NCBI GenBank assembly: GCA_031266365.1
Contig: JAISBE010000019.1
Span: forward strand, 44,892-108,891
Reading direction: 5' to 3'
DNA from: Oscillospiraceae bacterium
GTDB taxonomy: Bacteria; Bacillota; Clostridia; Oscillospirales; Acutalibacteraceae
DNA length: 64,000 bases
Shown here in pieces: positions 46,052-59,124 of the stretch. The notes under the pieces are model-generated. The model saw nothing but the letters and a program-made list of their open reading frames with translations, was not told the origin of the DNA and did no database searches. The first letter of the stretch is position 1; every line of letters begins with the position of its first letter. The position numbers and the translations under genes are program-made.

Positions 46052-46795
46052 ATGAAAAAAATTTCTACTAAACTTACCGCAACGACTCTATCCTTTCTGT
46101 TAATTTTTGCTTTCAGTGGTTGCAAAAAAAAGGAAAGTACTGAAAAAGCCAAAGAGCAAAAAGCGAGCAAGCCTGTTGGATATCAATTAGATCAGCCAAC
46201 TGCTGGGGAAGAAATTGCTGTTATGACAACGAATTCAGGGGAAATAAAATTGCGATTTTTTCCAGAAGAAGCTCCTAAAGCGGTCGAAAATTTTAAAACT
46301 CATTCAAGAAATGGCTATTATAATAACCTGACGTTTCATCGAATAATTAAAGGATTTATGATACAGGGCGGAGATCCAAAAGGTGATGGAACCGGCGGAG
46401 AGAGCATTTGGAAAAAACCATTTGAGGATGAATTTAGCTCTTCTGTGTTCAACGTGCGCGGATCCGTCGCTATGGCCAACAGCGGCAAAAATACTAACGG
46501 AAGCCAGTTTTTTATTAACCAGGCAACAAAAGAAAAATTCCCTGGTTGGGATAAACTCGGCACTTTCAACACGGCTAAACTCACAGATCAAATCAAAAAA
46601 CTTTACGAAGAAAACGGCGGAAACCCCAACCTGGACGGCATTTTGAGCGTAAGCGGAAAAGGGCACACAGTTTTTGCGCAGGTCTTTTCTGGGTTAGATA
46701 TCGTAGACAAAATCGCTTCACTAGAAAAAGACTCTAATGATAAACCTGTAAATCCTGTTATAATCGAAAAAATTGAAATTAAACCTTTTGAGTAA
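46052..46795 (+). CDS. Lipoprotein cyclophilin-type peptidyl-prolyl isomerase
   Basis: 247 residues from the ATG at 46052. Signal with lipobox FSGC places a lipid-anchored enzyme outside the membrane. The cyclophilin domain shows FHRIIKGFMIQGGDP, SVAMANSG and NGSQFFIN, with the usual catalytic Arg in FHR. An insertion between the strands (KEKFPGWDKLGTFNTAKL to EENGGNPNLDGIL) is longer than in minimal cyclophilins. AGAGAGG is 14 bases upstream, a wide gap. Likely folds exported proteins. Confidence 0.9.
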   Translation: MKKISTKLTATTLSFLLIFAFSGCKKKESTEKAKEQKASKPVGYQLDQPTAGEEIAVMTTNSGEIKLRFFPEEAPKAVENFKTHSRNGYYNNLTFHRIIKGFMIQGGDPKGDGTGGESIWKKPFEDEFSSSVFNVRGSVAMANSGKNTNGSQFFINQATKEKFPGWDKLGTFNTAKLTDQIKKLYEENGGNPNLDGILSVSGKGHTVFAQVFSGLDIVDKIASLEKDSNDKPVNPVIIEKIEIKPFE

Positions 46796-46923
46796 AATTT
46801 TCATTTCAAAAACAACAAGGTTTTACTGCTTTTTAACAATATATACCCATTTCCTTTTAACCATCTTATCGTTGGTCATAGGCATTGTCCGTAGCGAAAG
46901 ATATTTACAATTAAATTTAAGTA

Positions 46924-47413
46924 TATTGAATATATTTTCTGTTATATTACGCGACAGGCTTTGTTTGACATTTACACATATTTAGAGAATGTGTTGTGAT
47001 AGGTACCACGAAAAATGCTAAATCATGGCAGCAAAGTTATTTTGCAGGTTCAGATGCCAGCATTTTTATTTTTTAATGGTAAGATACACTTCAAGGAAAA
47101 GGTAAAAGCGCAGCAGGACATTTTTCTTGCTGATGCCCAGGTTTTGACAAAATCGGCAATATTAAGGAAAGGCAGCAAGATTTTCTCAATAAGTTTAGGT
47201 TAGACAGAGGATTATTCCCTTTTCCAAGAATGCCTTCTTTTGAAAAATTACATCAAATTGAATATATTTTCTGTTATATTACGCTACAGACTTTGTTTGA
47301 CATTTACACATATTTAGAGAATGTGTTGCAATAGGTACCACGAAAAATGCTAAATCATGGCAGCAAAGTTATTTTGCAGGTTCAGACGTCAACATTTTTA
47401 TTTTTAACGGTAA
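46924..47413. repeat. Two direct copies of a dispersed non-coding repeat
   Basis: 46924-47082 and 47258-47413 are nearly identical over about 156-159 bp, each starting TTGAATATATTTTCTGTTAT and containing GGTACCACGAAAAATGCTA. The part with ATGGCAGCAAAG resembles 58045-58075, so they belong to the same family as the repeats near 58 kb. No gene in 46796-47456. Confidence 0.8.
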
Positions 47414-47456
47414 TAAATTTTTTTGCAAAAAAATTTATAGCATTTATTCAAATAAT

Positions 47457-49118
47457 TTAATCAACAGAAATAATAAAGTAATAGATAGGCTGCCCACCAT
47501 TTATTATGGATACATCAGCATACGCGCCAATTTTTTCACTTACGCGTTTTTTTACTTCGGCGGCTTGTTTTTCGTTAATTTGATCTCCATAGATTATAGT
47601 GACAAAATTCGTCTTTTTATTCGCCATAATATTAACTAATTTCACTACAGCTTTAACTGGATCTCTGCTTTTAAAAATTAGCTTCGCATCGCGCAAAGCG
47701 ATGATATCTCCCTTTTTGACCTTAATATAATCCACATCACGTGATGCAAACGTTACTTGCCCTGAACCGATTTTACTTGCCGCATCGATCATCAGTTTTA
47801 AATTTTCATCCGCTTGATTATTTAAATCATAAGCCAGCATAGCGCTTATTCCCTGCGGAATTGTTTTAGTCGGTACTATAATCACGCGCCTGTCATTCAC
47901 GAGAGCAATTGTCTGTTCCGCTGCAAGTATTATATTCTTATTGTTCGGCAAAATAAAAACAGTTTTTGCAGGCGTTGCAAGTATAGCCTCACGAATTGCA
48001 TCTGTGCTGGGATTCATCGATTGGCCCCCTGAGACTATCTGATCGCAACCCAAATCGCGAAATAAAGCCATAACCCCTTCACCAGCACAAACAGCAACGA
48101 ACCCAACTTCTCTTTCCGGCGGTACTGGGTTAAAAGTTAAAGGTACAGACTCTTCTTTTGGCGCTCTCGCCTCTTGTATTAAGCGGTTTTGTTCTCTCAT
48201 ATTTTCAATTTTCACACTTAAAAGCTGACCTATCTTTAAAGCTTCCTGCAATGCCAGTCCGGGGGATTCTGTATGAACATGGACTTTCACAATTTCGTCA
48301 TCGTCCACGACTAAAACACAATCGCCGATAGTTTCCAGATAAGCCCGTAAATCGCCTACATTACCATCCAAATTTACAATTTTATCGGTTATAAATTCCG
48401 TACAATAAGTAAAATTAACGTCTTGGTCGAAGTTTTCAGGTATATCAAACAAGCTTTTAGCTGCTGAACCAGACGCTAATTTTTCTTCTTTAGAAAAAAG
48501 TGGTATAATTTCGTCATCTTTAAAGACCGATAGCATTCCTTCAAAAATCAAGCAAAGCCCTTTCCCTCCCGCATCGACCACACCTGCCTTTTTCAATACT
48601 GGCAGAAGGTCAGGTGTTGTTTTTAGCGCTTCCTGTGCTCCTTCACAAATTTCGCTCCAAACATAAACCGGATCGCCATTGCAATGAGCCGCGACCTCAC
48701 CTTTTTCGCAAGCCACTCTTGCAACAGTCAAAATAGTGCCTTCAGTAGGCTTCATCACAGCACCATAAGCCGCTTTAACGCCTATCTCCAAAGCATTTAC
48801 CAATTGCATCCCACTTGCGCTTTCAATATTACTTAAACCTTTAGCTAGACCTCTAAATATCAACGAGAGAATCACGCCAGAATTTCCTCTGGCCCCTCGC
48901 AACAACTTAGACGCCACTTTATCGGCAACATAAGAAATACTCTCACTTTCTAAATCACCAGGTATCTGAGTTGCGCAGTTTATTGTCATGGCCATATTTG
49001 TTCCTGTATCGCCATCGGGCACAGGAAAAATATTTAACTGATCAACTAATTCTTTATTCCTTGTAATATTATTTGCGCCTGAAATTATTGCATTTTTAAA
49101 ACAAAATCCATCGATCAA
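47457..49118 (-). CDS. fakA: Fatty acid kinase subunit FakA-like (YloV, DAK phosphatase domain)
   Basis: 553 residues. The N-terminal DhaL-type kinase domain has PVPDGDTGTNM (ATP/metal) and GARGNSGVILS; the C-terminal half is the DegV-like-partner domain (FILPNNKNIILAA, VPTKTIPQGISAM). Family members phosphorylate exogenous fatty acids with a FakB partner, which is not in the window. Start TTG at 49118 after AAAAGGAG. Normal length. Confidence 0.92.
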   Translation of the reverse strand: MIDGFCFKNAIISGANNITRNKELVDQLNIFPVPDGDTGTNMAMTINCATQIPGDLESESISYVADKVASKLLRGARGNSGVILSLIFRGLAKGLSNIESASGMQLVNALEIGVKAAYGAVMKPTEGTILTVARVACEKGEVAAHCNGDPVYVWSEICEGAQEALKTTPDLLPVLKKAGVVDAGGKGLCLIFEGMLSVFKDDEIIPLFSKEEKLASGSAAKSLFDIPENFDQDVNFTYCTEFITDKIVNLDGNVGDLRAYLETIGDCVLVVDDDEIVKVHVHTESPGLALQEALKIGQLLSVKIENMREQNRLIQEARAPKEESVPLTFNPVPPEREVGFVAVCAGEGVMALFRDLGCDQIVSGGQSMNPSTDAIREAILATPAKTVFILPNNKNIILAAEQTIALVNDRRVIIVPTKTIPQGISAMLAYDLNNQADENLKLMIDAASKIGSGQVTFASRDVDYIKVKKGDIIALRDAKLIFKSRDPVKAVVKLVNIMANKKTNFVTIIYGDQINEKQAAEVKKRVSEKIGAYADVSIINGGQPIYYFIISVD

Positions 49119-49323
49119 AAATAAGCACTCCTTTTAAGTTTACAGTACGGCAATTTATATATTTAAAATTCTCCACTTTATATAAACAATCAAATAAACT
49201 GACATTTTTCCTATTTTAAGCCTTTTGCCTTGAATATATGCATTCTTTTTAAATAATACAAAACAATCCGAAGATTGTCAAACACCGAACTTTTGACTAA
49301 ACTTATGGTTAAACGAGTAAAGA

Positions 49324-49791
49324 CTATTTTTCTTTAAGCAAATTTCTAAGCTCGTCCATAAATGTGCTGACGTCTTTAAATTCTCTATAAACCGAGGCAA
49401 ACCTAACATATGCTATCTCATCTATGTTTTTAAGTATCTCCACAACATATTCCCCAATTTGACTGGAAGCAACCTCTCGTTCAAGGGAATTTTGCAATTT
49501 GGTCTCGATCGTATTAACCGCTTCTTCCAAACTTTTCAAGGATATCGGTCTCTTTTCACAAGCCTTTAGCATCCCTTTCAAGAGCTTTGCTCTATCGAAT
49601 AGCTCTCGTGATTTATCTTTTTTTATCACCATTATTGAGACAATCTCAAGCGTTTCGTAAGTTGTGAATCTTTTTGCACAACCAATGCATTCTCTTCGCC
49701 GCCTAATGCGCTCCCCATCGTCAGTTGGTCTAGAATCTATCACTTTGCTTTCAGCGAAACTGCAAAATGGGCATTTCAATAAAATTCCCAC
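49324..49791 (-). CDS. nrdR: Transcriptional repressor NrdR
   Basis: 155 residues. Zinc ribbon CPFC ... CIGC and an ATP-cone domain. Represses ribonucleotide reductase genes in response to nucleotides. Opens a tight minus-strand series (49830-50132, ireB, pheT, pheS lie upstream). The conserved [17 protein letters not shown] signature is intact. Confidence 0.96.
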   Translation of the reverse strand: MGILLKCPFCSFAESKVIDSRPTDDGERIRRRRECIGCAKRFTTYETLEIVSIMVIKKDKSRELFDRAKLLKGMLKACEKRPISLKSLEEAVNTIETKLQNSLEREVASSQIGEYVVEILKNIDEIAYVRFASVYREFKDVSTFMDELRNLLKEK

Positions 49792-49829
49792 CTCAATAAA
49801 AAATTTTTATAAGTTATTTATAGAAATCA

Positions 49830-50132
49830 TTACACAGAACGCATTCTATTTAGCCAAGCTTCGGCGATGTCGATTGCAAGGTATAATCCTGATTTTTCAG
49901 TCGCTTTTATTATTCTCTTTTTGGCACTCACATCTTGGTCAGTGCACATAAGCTGCACAGAAACCCTATCCGCGATGTCTAAATCCTGAACCTTTGTTTC
50001 GCTCTTAATATCCATTTTTATAACATAAGGCTCGCTTATATCTCCATAATAGATACTTTTTCCACATCTCACTAAAGGGACATCTTTAAACTTGAATGAT
50101 ACAAAACCATTCGTTTCCTCTTTATTCGCCAT
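49830..50132 (-). CDS. Conserved small protein downstream of ireB
   Basis: 100 residues, no signal peptide. I recall similar Clostridia proteins next to ireB with the pattern VR-G-x-x-(L/I)-YYGD ... V-x-DL-(D/E)-(I/V)-AD-x-V-(S/T)-VQL ... K-R-I-(I/V)-K. Function unknown. Confidence 0.7.
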   Translation of the reverse strand: MANKEETNGFVSFKFKDVPLVRCGKSIYYGDISEPYVIKMDIKSETKVQDLDIADRVSVQLMCTDQDVSAKKRIIKATEKSGLYLAIDIAEAWLNRMRSV

Positions 50133-50179
50133 AATAATCCACTACCTTTATAAATAATCTAAAGATTTAACAATTTTGC

Positions 50180-50425
50180 TTAAACATCTAAATAATACTT
50201 CAAAATCGCCTGCAACAATTCGTCTCTGTCGATCTTTCTAATTAAACTTCTAGCTCCCATATGCGTTGTGATATAAGTCGGATCTTCAGAAAGGATATAA
50301 CCAACTATCTGGTTAATCGGGTTATAACCTTTTTCTCGCAATGCGTTGAATATCGTGACAATTACGCGTCTAATATTCTCGTCCTTGTCTTTTTTTAAAT
50401 CAAAAATCACAGTTTCGCCAGACAT
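50180..50425 (-). CDS. ireB: IreB family regulatory protein (UPF0297, YrzL)
   Basis: 81 residues; the sequence [29 protein letters not shown] is diagnostic. Substrate of the PASTA kinase IreK in enterococci, affecting cephalosporin tolerance. GAGGAGGG lies before the ATG. Between pheT and the small protein above. Confidence 0.95.
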   Translation of the reverse strand: MSGETVIFDLKKDKDENIRRVIVTIFNALREKGYNPINQIVGYILSEDPTYITTHMGARSLIRKIDRDELLQAILKYYLDV

Positions 50426-50478
50426 TAAGATCCCTCCTCTTACACTGATTGTGAAGAAAATACATTTAAAAATATTTA

Positions 50479-52848
50479 TTATTCGCGCAGAACAACATCT
50501 ATCTTTTTTAACTCTTTTATGATTTTCTCCACAACTCTATTTATTTCATCTTCTTTAAGCGTAGAGTTACTAGACCTGAGAGTTAATCTGAATGCTAAAC
50601 TTTTCTTTCCATCAAGAACTTGATCGCCGACGTATAAGTCAAATAATTCAACTTCCTCTAATAAATCCCCCGCTTTACGTTTTATAACTTTCCGAAGTTC
50701 ATCAAATGGCATATCCAAATCGCAAACTAACGCCAAATCTCTTTTCACAGCTGGAAATTTAGGCAATTCTCGGTAAAATTTATCAAAGACAGCATCTTCC
50801 CAAAGAGCATCCAAATCGATTGAAAATACGTAAACTCTATCATCAATTCCGTAGTTTTCGCAAACTTCCGGGTGTATTTCGCCAATCACACCAATTTTTT
50901 TGAGTTTTACCTGAACATTTGCACACCTCCCCGGGTGAAAACTCGGTGAAGCCTCCGCTTTCACTTCACACTCTAAACCAAAATATTTTAAAAATTCTTC
51001 CAAAATTCCTTTTGCAGCAAAAAAATCCATATATTTTCCATAAAATCCGGCAACAAGGGTATTTTTTTCATTAGGAAGGTAATTGACATCACAGGGTGTA
51101 TATTCCTTGGCTATTTCAAAAAGATTTGCCTCAGAGTTTTGGTTATTATAGTTTTTAGAAAGAACTTCCAGCATAGAAGGCAAAGCAGTTGTGCGCATAA
51201 TGCAGGAATCTTCCCCTAATGGATTCAAAATTTTGACCGAATTTCTCAAGCCGTCGTTTTCAGGCAGAAGAATTTTATCGTAAGATTTAGGGCTAAAAAA
51301 TGAAAAAGTGATGATTTCATTCAATCCCAAGGCTATCAAACAATCAGAAATTTTACGATTAAATTTTTGCCGTTTAGTATAAAATCCTCCCGAACATCCA
51401 GAGTGAAAGGTTGATGAAATATTATTATAGCCGTAAAATCTTGCAATTTCCTCAGCTATATCAGCCATTTCTCGCAAATCATTTCGATAGGAAGGCACCA
51501 CAATTCTATCCTTCTCAAATTTACAATCCAATCTTTCCAAAATTTCCCTCATTTTTTCTTCAGATATCTTCGTGCCTAAAAAATTATTAATCCAATCTGG
51601 ACAAAATTTAATTTTAACTTCGGCTTTTTCAGTATAATCTTTTATAATCAATGGATACGCTAACTTCCCGGCATTTAAGTGTTCTATCAGCTCAATAGCC
51701 CTTTTTAGCGCAAGCACACAATTTTGAGAATCCAACCCTTTTTCGAATCTATATGAAGATTCCGTGCGCAATGCATGCGCTCTCGATGTTGATCTAACAG
51801 AATCCGCTTTAAAGTTCGCAGATTCTAAAACAATGCATTTAGTATCCTCTTGAACTCCGCTAAATTTTCCACCCATCACGCCTGCAATCGCAATTGGCTG
51901 CAATTTATCAGCTATTATGAGATCATGTTTTGATAAATTTCTTTTTATCTTATCCAAAGTTATAATCTGTTCCCCAGGTACCGCTCTGCGGACGGTTATT
52001 TCGTTTTCCTTTAAAAAATTCAAATCAAACGCGTGCAGTGGCTGTCCGTATTCTAACATCACATAGTTTGTTATATCAACTATGTTATTTATTGACCTAA
52101 CGCCCATAGCTCTTAACTTTTCTCTTATAAAGCGCGGCGATGGTCCTATATTTACATCTTTTACAACTGCAGCACAATAAACAGGACAAAGCTCTTTATC
52201 TTCAACACAGACGTCAATTTGCTTAAAGTTCTCTTCATTTTTAATGTGCAAAACAGGCTCATGAGTTTTAAATTCTTTTTTTAAAGTGGCAGCGGCCTCT
52301 CGTGCCACACCAATCACAGAAAAACAATCAGGGCGGTTAGAGGTGAGTTCAAATTCTAGTTTTACGTCGTTTAAGCCTATAGCATCGCGGATATCCTGGC
52401 CAAGCGCACATTCTTCTTGCAAGACGAAAATCCCATCTTCAACCGCATAGGGGAAATCATTCAAAGTTAAACCCAGCTCTCCCAGCGAACAAAGCATGCC
52501 ATTGCTTTCAAGTCCCCTAATTTTCCCTTTTTTTATCTTAGTGCCATCGGCTAATGTGGAACCGTGCAATGCAACCGGAACTAAGTCTTCAATCAATAAA
52601 TTTTTTGCCCCTGTAATAATTTGAATTTTTTCCTCTTTTCCCGTGTCTATAAGGCAAACAAAAAGTCTTTCGGCGTTTGGGTGTTTTTCTATAAAACTCA
52701 CTCTTCCGACAATCACATTTTCGATATTTTGGCCTTCCAGCTCATATTTGCCTATTTTTAATCCGCTCATCGTCATAGCTTCGGCAAATTCCTTCGCAGA
52801 TATATCTATATCCACAAACTCTTTCAACCACTTCATCGAAAGGATCAT
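50479..52848 (-). CDS. pheT: Phenylalanyl-tRNA synthetase beta subunit
   Basis: 789 residues. Order: EMAP/tRNA-binding domain at about 40-150 ([18 protein letters not shown]), B3/B4 editing domain, B5, the class II-like core, and the C-terminal anticodon FDX-ACB domain ([17 protein letters not shown] to [12 protein letters not shown]). Works as an alpha2-beta2 tetramer with PheS, encoded just upstream with an 87-bp gap. Confidence 0.97.
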   Translation of the reverse strand: MILSMKWLKEFVDIDISAKEFAEAMTMSGLKIGKYELEGQNIENVIVGRVSFIEKHPNAERLFVCLIDTGKEEKIQIITGAKNLLIEDLVPVALHGSTLADGTKIKKGKIRGLESNGMLCSLGELGLTLNDFPYAVEDGIFVLQEECALGQDIRDAIGLNDVKLEFELTSNRPDCFSVIGVAREAAATLKKEFKTHEPVLHIKNEENFKQIDVCVEDKELCPVYCAAVVKDVNIGPSPRFIREKLRAMGVRSINNIVDITNYVMLEYGQPLHAFDLNFLKENEITVRRAVPGEQIITLDKIKRNLSKHDLIIADKLQPIAIAGVMGGKFSGVQEDTKCIVLESANFKADSVRSTSRAHALRTESSYRFEKGLDSQNCVLALKRAIELIEHLNAGKLAYPLIIKDYTEKAEVKIKFCPDWINNFLGTKISEEKMREILERLDCKFEKDRIVVPSYRNDLREMADIAEEIARFYGYNNISSTFHSGCSGGFYTKRQKFNRKISDCLIALGLNEIITFSFFSPKSYDKILLPENDGLRNSVKILNPLGEDSCIMRTTALPSMLEVLSKNYNNQNSEANLFEIAKEYTPCDVNYLPNEKNTLVAGFYGKYMDFFAAKGILEEFLKYFGLECEVKAEASPSFHPGRCANVQVKLKKIGVIGEIHPEVCENYGIDDRVYVFSIDLDALWEDAVFDKFYRELPKFPAVKRDLALVCDLDMPFDELRKVIKRKAGDLLEEVELFDLYVGDQVLDGKKSLAFRLTLRSSNSTLKEDEINRVVEKIIKELKKIDVVLRE

Positions 52849-52935
52849 ATCGTTCCTCCTGTTATAAAAAATTAAATTATTTTCCTAAAAGAAAACATGA
52901 GCTAATGAAAAATAAGTTTAAATATAGCTAATTTA

Positions 52936-53955
52936 TTAAAATTGTTTTAAAAATCTCACATCATTTTCGTAGAAAAATCGTATATCTTTAATGCTATACT
53001 TATACATAACCAAGCGTTCAAGGCCCAACGCAAAAGCAAATCCGCTATAAATTTGAGGATTAATTTTACAATTTTCAAAAACCTTTCTGTGCACCATTCC
53101 GCAACCCAAAATTTCGATCCAACCTTCGCCTTTGCAAATCTTGCACCCACTCCCTTGGCAGTGAAAGCACCTAATATCCATCTCAGCAGAAGGCTCAGTG
53201 AACGGGAAATAGTGTGGACGAAATCTAACCGCAGCACTAGCGCCATAAAATTTTTCAACAAATTTTTCTAAAGTGCCTTTTAGATCAGCAAAAGTAACAT
53301 TTTTATCGACAACCAAGCCCTCAATTTGATGAAATATCGGCGAGTGGGTTGCGTCCACTTCATCAACTCTATATACTCTCCCCGGCGATATAATGCGTAT
53401 CGGCGGACTTGCTTTCTCCATTGTGCGAACTTGCACAGTCGAGGTTTCTGTTCTCAGCAGCATTGTATCGGTGATGTAGAACGTGTCTTTTTCATCTCTA
53501 GCTGGGTGATTTTTGGGAATATTGAGCGCTTCAAAGTTATAATAATCTAACTCTATTTCCGGTCCTTCGACTATATTAAACCCCATGCCGATAAAAACTT
53601 CTTCTATTTCCTCAAGGACAGTAGTTATCGGATGCTTTGTTCCCAGCTTACGGCATTTTCCAGGCAATGTGACATCTATTTTCTCTGCTCTCAAGCGTTC
53701 CTCTTGAGTTATTTTTTTTATGCCTCTATTTCTCTTTTCGATCATTTCCTCAATAAAAGTGCGCACCTGATTCGCCATTTTCCCAATAAGCGGCCTTTCT
53801 TCCGCACTAAGCTTTGCCATCTGTTTTAAAACATCAGTTAAACAGCCCTTTTTTCCTAAATATTTTATTCTTAACGTTTCTATCTCCTGTTCAGATTTTG
53901 ATCCAGCAATTTCTTTTTCGGCAAGCATACGAATTTCTTTCAACTGCTTTTGCAT
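52936..53955 (-). CDS. pheS: Phenylalanyl-tRNA synthetase alpha subunit
   Basis: 339 residues. N-terminal coiled coil (1-90), then the class II core with HPARDEKDTFYI, motif 2 GRVYRVDEVDATHSPIFHQIEG and motif 3 GFAFALGLERLVM. Four cysteines in CFHCQGSGCKICKGEGW are the zinc-like knuckle seen in many bacterial PheS. GGCGGTG precedes the ATG. First gene of the pheST-ireB-nrdR run. Confidence 0.97.
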   Translation of the reverse strand: MQKQLKEIRMLAEKEIAGSKSEQEIETLRIKYLGKKGCLTDVLKQMAKLSAEERPLIGKMANQVRTFIEEMIEKRNRGIKKITQEERLRAEKIDVTLPGKCRKLGTKHPITTVLEEIEEVFIGMGFNIVEGPEIELDYYNFEALNIPKNHPARDEKDTFYITDTMLLRTETSTVQVRTMEKASPPIRIISPGRVYRVDEVDATHSPIFHQIEGLVVDKNVTFADLKGTLEKFVEKFYGASAAVRFRPHYFPFTEPSAEMDIRCFHCQGSGCKICKGEGWIEILGCGMVHRKVFENCKINPQIYSGFAFALGLERLVMYKYSIKDIRFFYENDVRFLKQF

Positions 53956-54068
53956 TAAATATCACCGCCTTGCATATTAAATAATTTTTCTGGCAACCAA
54001 ATACTAAAACTCGCTCCACTCAGCTCATATCACAAATATAAGTGAAATCTTTTAAAAGACATTTTAAC

Positions 54069-54842
54069 TTAGTATTTTTCATATAATTCACAAAAAAAAT
54101 CCTTAACTTGCCTCTGTCTTCCACAGGACATCCGCTTCTCCTTGCATTCACCTTTTAAGCATGAAGGGCCAACCTGTTTAAATAAATTGGGGGCAACTTC
54201 CAAAACCAACCTAAGCATTTGCAAAGCGAGCTCTCGTATTTCCCATTGCGCTCTATTGCAGAGTCGATGCCTGAAAAAATTCATCAAACTTCTGGCGTTA
54301 AAAGTGCAGATCATTTTGGTTGCACAAGCATTAGGCAATACGAATCTTGCATCTTCGATGGCGCTTTTTTCAGCCAGTTTTTCCGCCTCTATTTCGCTCT
54401 TTCCCATTGCTTGAAAGCGTTCTTTATGCTTTTTTTTCAAAAGCAAAGCGATATGATCATAGTGAATTTTATCTTCTTCCATAGCTTTAATAAATTCATC
54501 TTTTGCCTGTTCTATATTTTCTATTTCTGGCGGAATAACATAGCGAAACTGTTCTTCATTAACATAGCGCTGACTTTGCACACTAAACGAAGCAATTCTG
54601 TGCCTAGTAATCTGTGCTAATAATGATCTAGAAATTCCTTCTATTCCAAAAGTAAAGTTAACGTGTTCAATTGGGCTTTCATGTCCTAATTCAACCAGCA
54701 TATTCAAAAAATTCTTTACTTTTTCGGCATCTAATCCTTCTAATAAATCAGATATTCCATTAGAAGAATAGCAAAGCTTTGCCGCAGAGGCGACAAGATA
54801 CTCCGGATCTTTAGTATGAGAAATCAGCATAACTTTCGCCAA
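54069..54842 (-). CDS. thyX: Flavin-dependent thymidylate synthase
   Basis: 257 residues making dTMP with FAD and folate. The ThyX signature RHR-x7-S-x-R is visible in RHRIASFSVQSQR. Starts at TTG, seven bases after AAGGGGG. The C-terminus is Cys-rich (CLKGECKEKRMSC). No thyA is in the window. Confidence 0.95.
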   Translation of the reverse strand: MAKVMLISHTKDPEYLVASAAKLCYSSNGISDLLEGLDAEKVKNFLNMLVELGHESPIEHVNFTFGIEGISRSLLAQITRHRIASFSVQSQRYVNEEQFRYVIPPEIENIEQAKDEFIKAMEEDKIHYDHIALLLKKKHKERFQAMGKSEIEAEKLAEKSAIEDARFVLPNACATKMICTFNARSLMNFFRHRLCNRAQWEIRELALQMLRLVLEVAPNLFKQVGPSCLKGECKEKRMSCGRQRQVKDFFCELYEKY

Positions 54843-55073
54843 AATCTGGCCCCCTTAAAAGTCAATCAAGCTCCTAATTATATTATACTGAATTTTGAAA
54901 TTTTTTCAAGCGCTTTACCACGCCTACGAGCACAAAATAGCGCGATTTTAACAAATAAAATTAGTGAAAATAGAATTTTAATCTGACATATTATAAATTT
55001 ATTTCTTTGTTGATTAATTACAAAATATATTATATCTTTATACTCAATCTAAATTTTAAGGAGAGATATTAAC

Positions 55074-55202
55074 ATGAAAAACAATCACTGCTTAACTGAG
55101 GAAAACCTGAATGAAGCCTCTGGTGGCGTTGACACCTCAACAATTACTTCTGGGAAGTACGATGCAATAAATTATGAAAAGGGGGCCGCCCTCATGATAT
55201 AG
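55074..55202 (+). CDS. Short double-glycine-leader peptide
   Basis: 42 residues. The leader MKNNHCLTEENLNEASGG ends in the same L-x-E-x-x-L-x-x-A-S-G-G pattern as the 17340-17531 peptide. The core is only 24 residues (VDTST to ALMI), without cysteines or cationic bias. TAAGGAGAG precedes the ATG. Downstream, coding-like phrases continue in shifted frames to about 55350, so this may be the remaining front of a longer broken gene rather than a full peptide. No exporter is nearby. Confidence 0.6.
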   Translation: MKNNHCLTEENLNEASGGVDTSTITSGKYDAINYEKGAALMI

Positions 55203-55360
55203 GGGAAAAAATATAGGCGCACATCTCGAGGAAAAACTAAATTTAAAAATTCATCAGGTTGGAATAACTTTGACCGTGTTTGGGGTCGACAGCCGAAACC
55301 CAAATTGGCTACTTTATTAACGTCAATGGATCAAGCGTATATTTTAAAAAATAGTTAAAA
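55203..55360 (+). pseudogene. Frame-broken continuation of the double-glycine peptide
   Basis: After the TAG the same frame stays open for about 50 codons (GKKYRRTSRG to ILKNS). In other frames VGITLTVFGVDS and AETQIGYFINVNGSSVYFKK appear in succession; the latter ends at about 55350. The pieces look like one protein broken by indels. Confidence 0.4.
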
Positions 55361-55498
55361 TATTAGGCTAAGTGATGGTTAAGTTTATGCCAAAATGGAA
55401 TTCATAATTACAATCTTTTTTTAAAAAATCAAAGCTTAAGCGAGCTTTTTCACTAATTTTGCAGGAAGTTTAACACTACAAATGCTGAAATAGCAAAA

Positions 55499-55529
55499 GC
55501 CAAATCTGCGATTTTAGGGCAGATTTGGC
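55499..55529 (-). terminator. guaB terminator
   Basis: GCCAAATCTGC/GCAGATTTGGC, 11-bp perfect stem with a 9-base loop; on the minus strand it is followed by TTTTGC. Confidence 0.8.
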
Positions 55530-55552
55530 CATTCTTCTTGCTAAGATCCTTT

Positions 55553-58513
<2,961 letters not shown>

Positions 58514-58900
58514 ATGGGCTTATTTGAAGAAGTGGTGGTTAATGCTAAGTCTATTCTGGGAAATGCTAGCAAAAAAGCCGGAAAATTAATTGATGTATCT
58601 AAACTTAGAATAGATTTGGCAGAAACTCATGGGAAAATTTCAAAAAAACTAGAAGAATTAGGGGAAATTATTTACAACAATTATAAACAAGGCGGAAATG
58701 AATCAAATAATACCAATATATTATTCAACGAAATAGATGAATTGTATTTTACTTTTAATAAAGTTAAAGAGCAGCTTTCTCATATAAGAAATAAAGTTAT
58801 TTGTAAAAAATGCAGCTTTGAAAATGAGCAAAATTCTGTTTATTGCAGCAAATGCGGCGCTGAACTTTTAGAAAAAGAAGATTTAAGACAAGATGAATAA
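58514..58900 (+). CDS. Zinc-ribbon coiled-coil protein
   Basis: 128 residues, cytoplasmic. Residues 20-60 and 75-95 are helical/charged; the C-terminus is a zinc ribbon CKKC-x11-CSKC (about 96-115). Short tail rich in acidic residues. Similar small proteins are common in Clostridia; function unknown. GGGGGTAAG is upstream. Confidence 0.75.
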   Translation: MGLFEEVVVNAKSILGNASKKAGKLIDVSKLRIDLAETHGKISKKLEELGEIIYNNYKQGGNESNNTNILFNEIDELYFTFNKVKEQLSHIRNKVICKKCSFENEQNSVYCSKCGAELLEKEDLRQDE

Positions 58901-59124
58901 TAAAATTTTGAGGGTATTGCAAAAAGGATTATAATATGATCGTGGATAAACTGGTTAATAAGGCATCAAAAAAGCAAACACAGTACACATAGGTATAAAT
59001 GCAAAGACTTGTAGGCGGCAATTACGTAAATAGAAGATAAAAACGCCAGAAAATGAGTCTTTGCACTATATCTTTGTACAATTAAGATATTTGCTCACTT
59101 ACTTGTAACCCTTATAGAAAAAAT

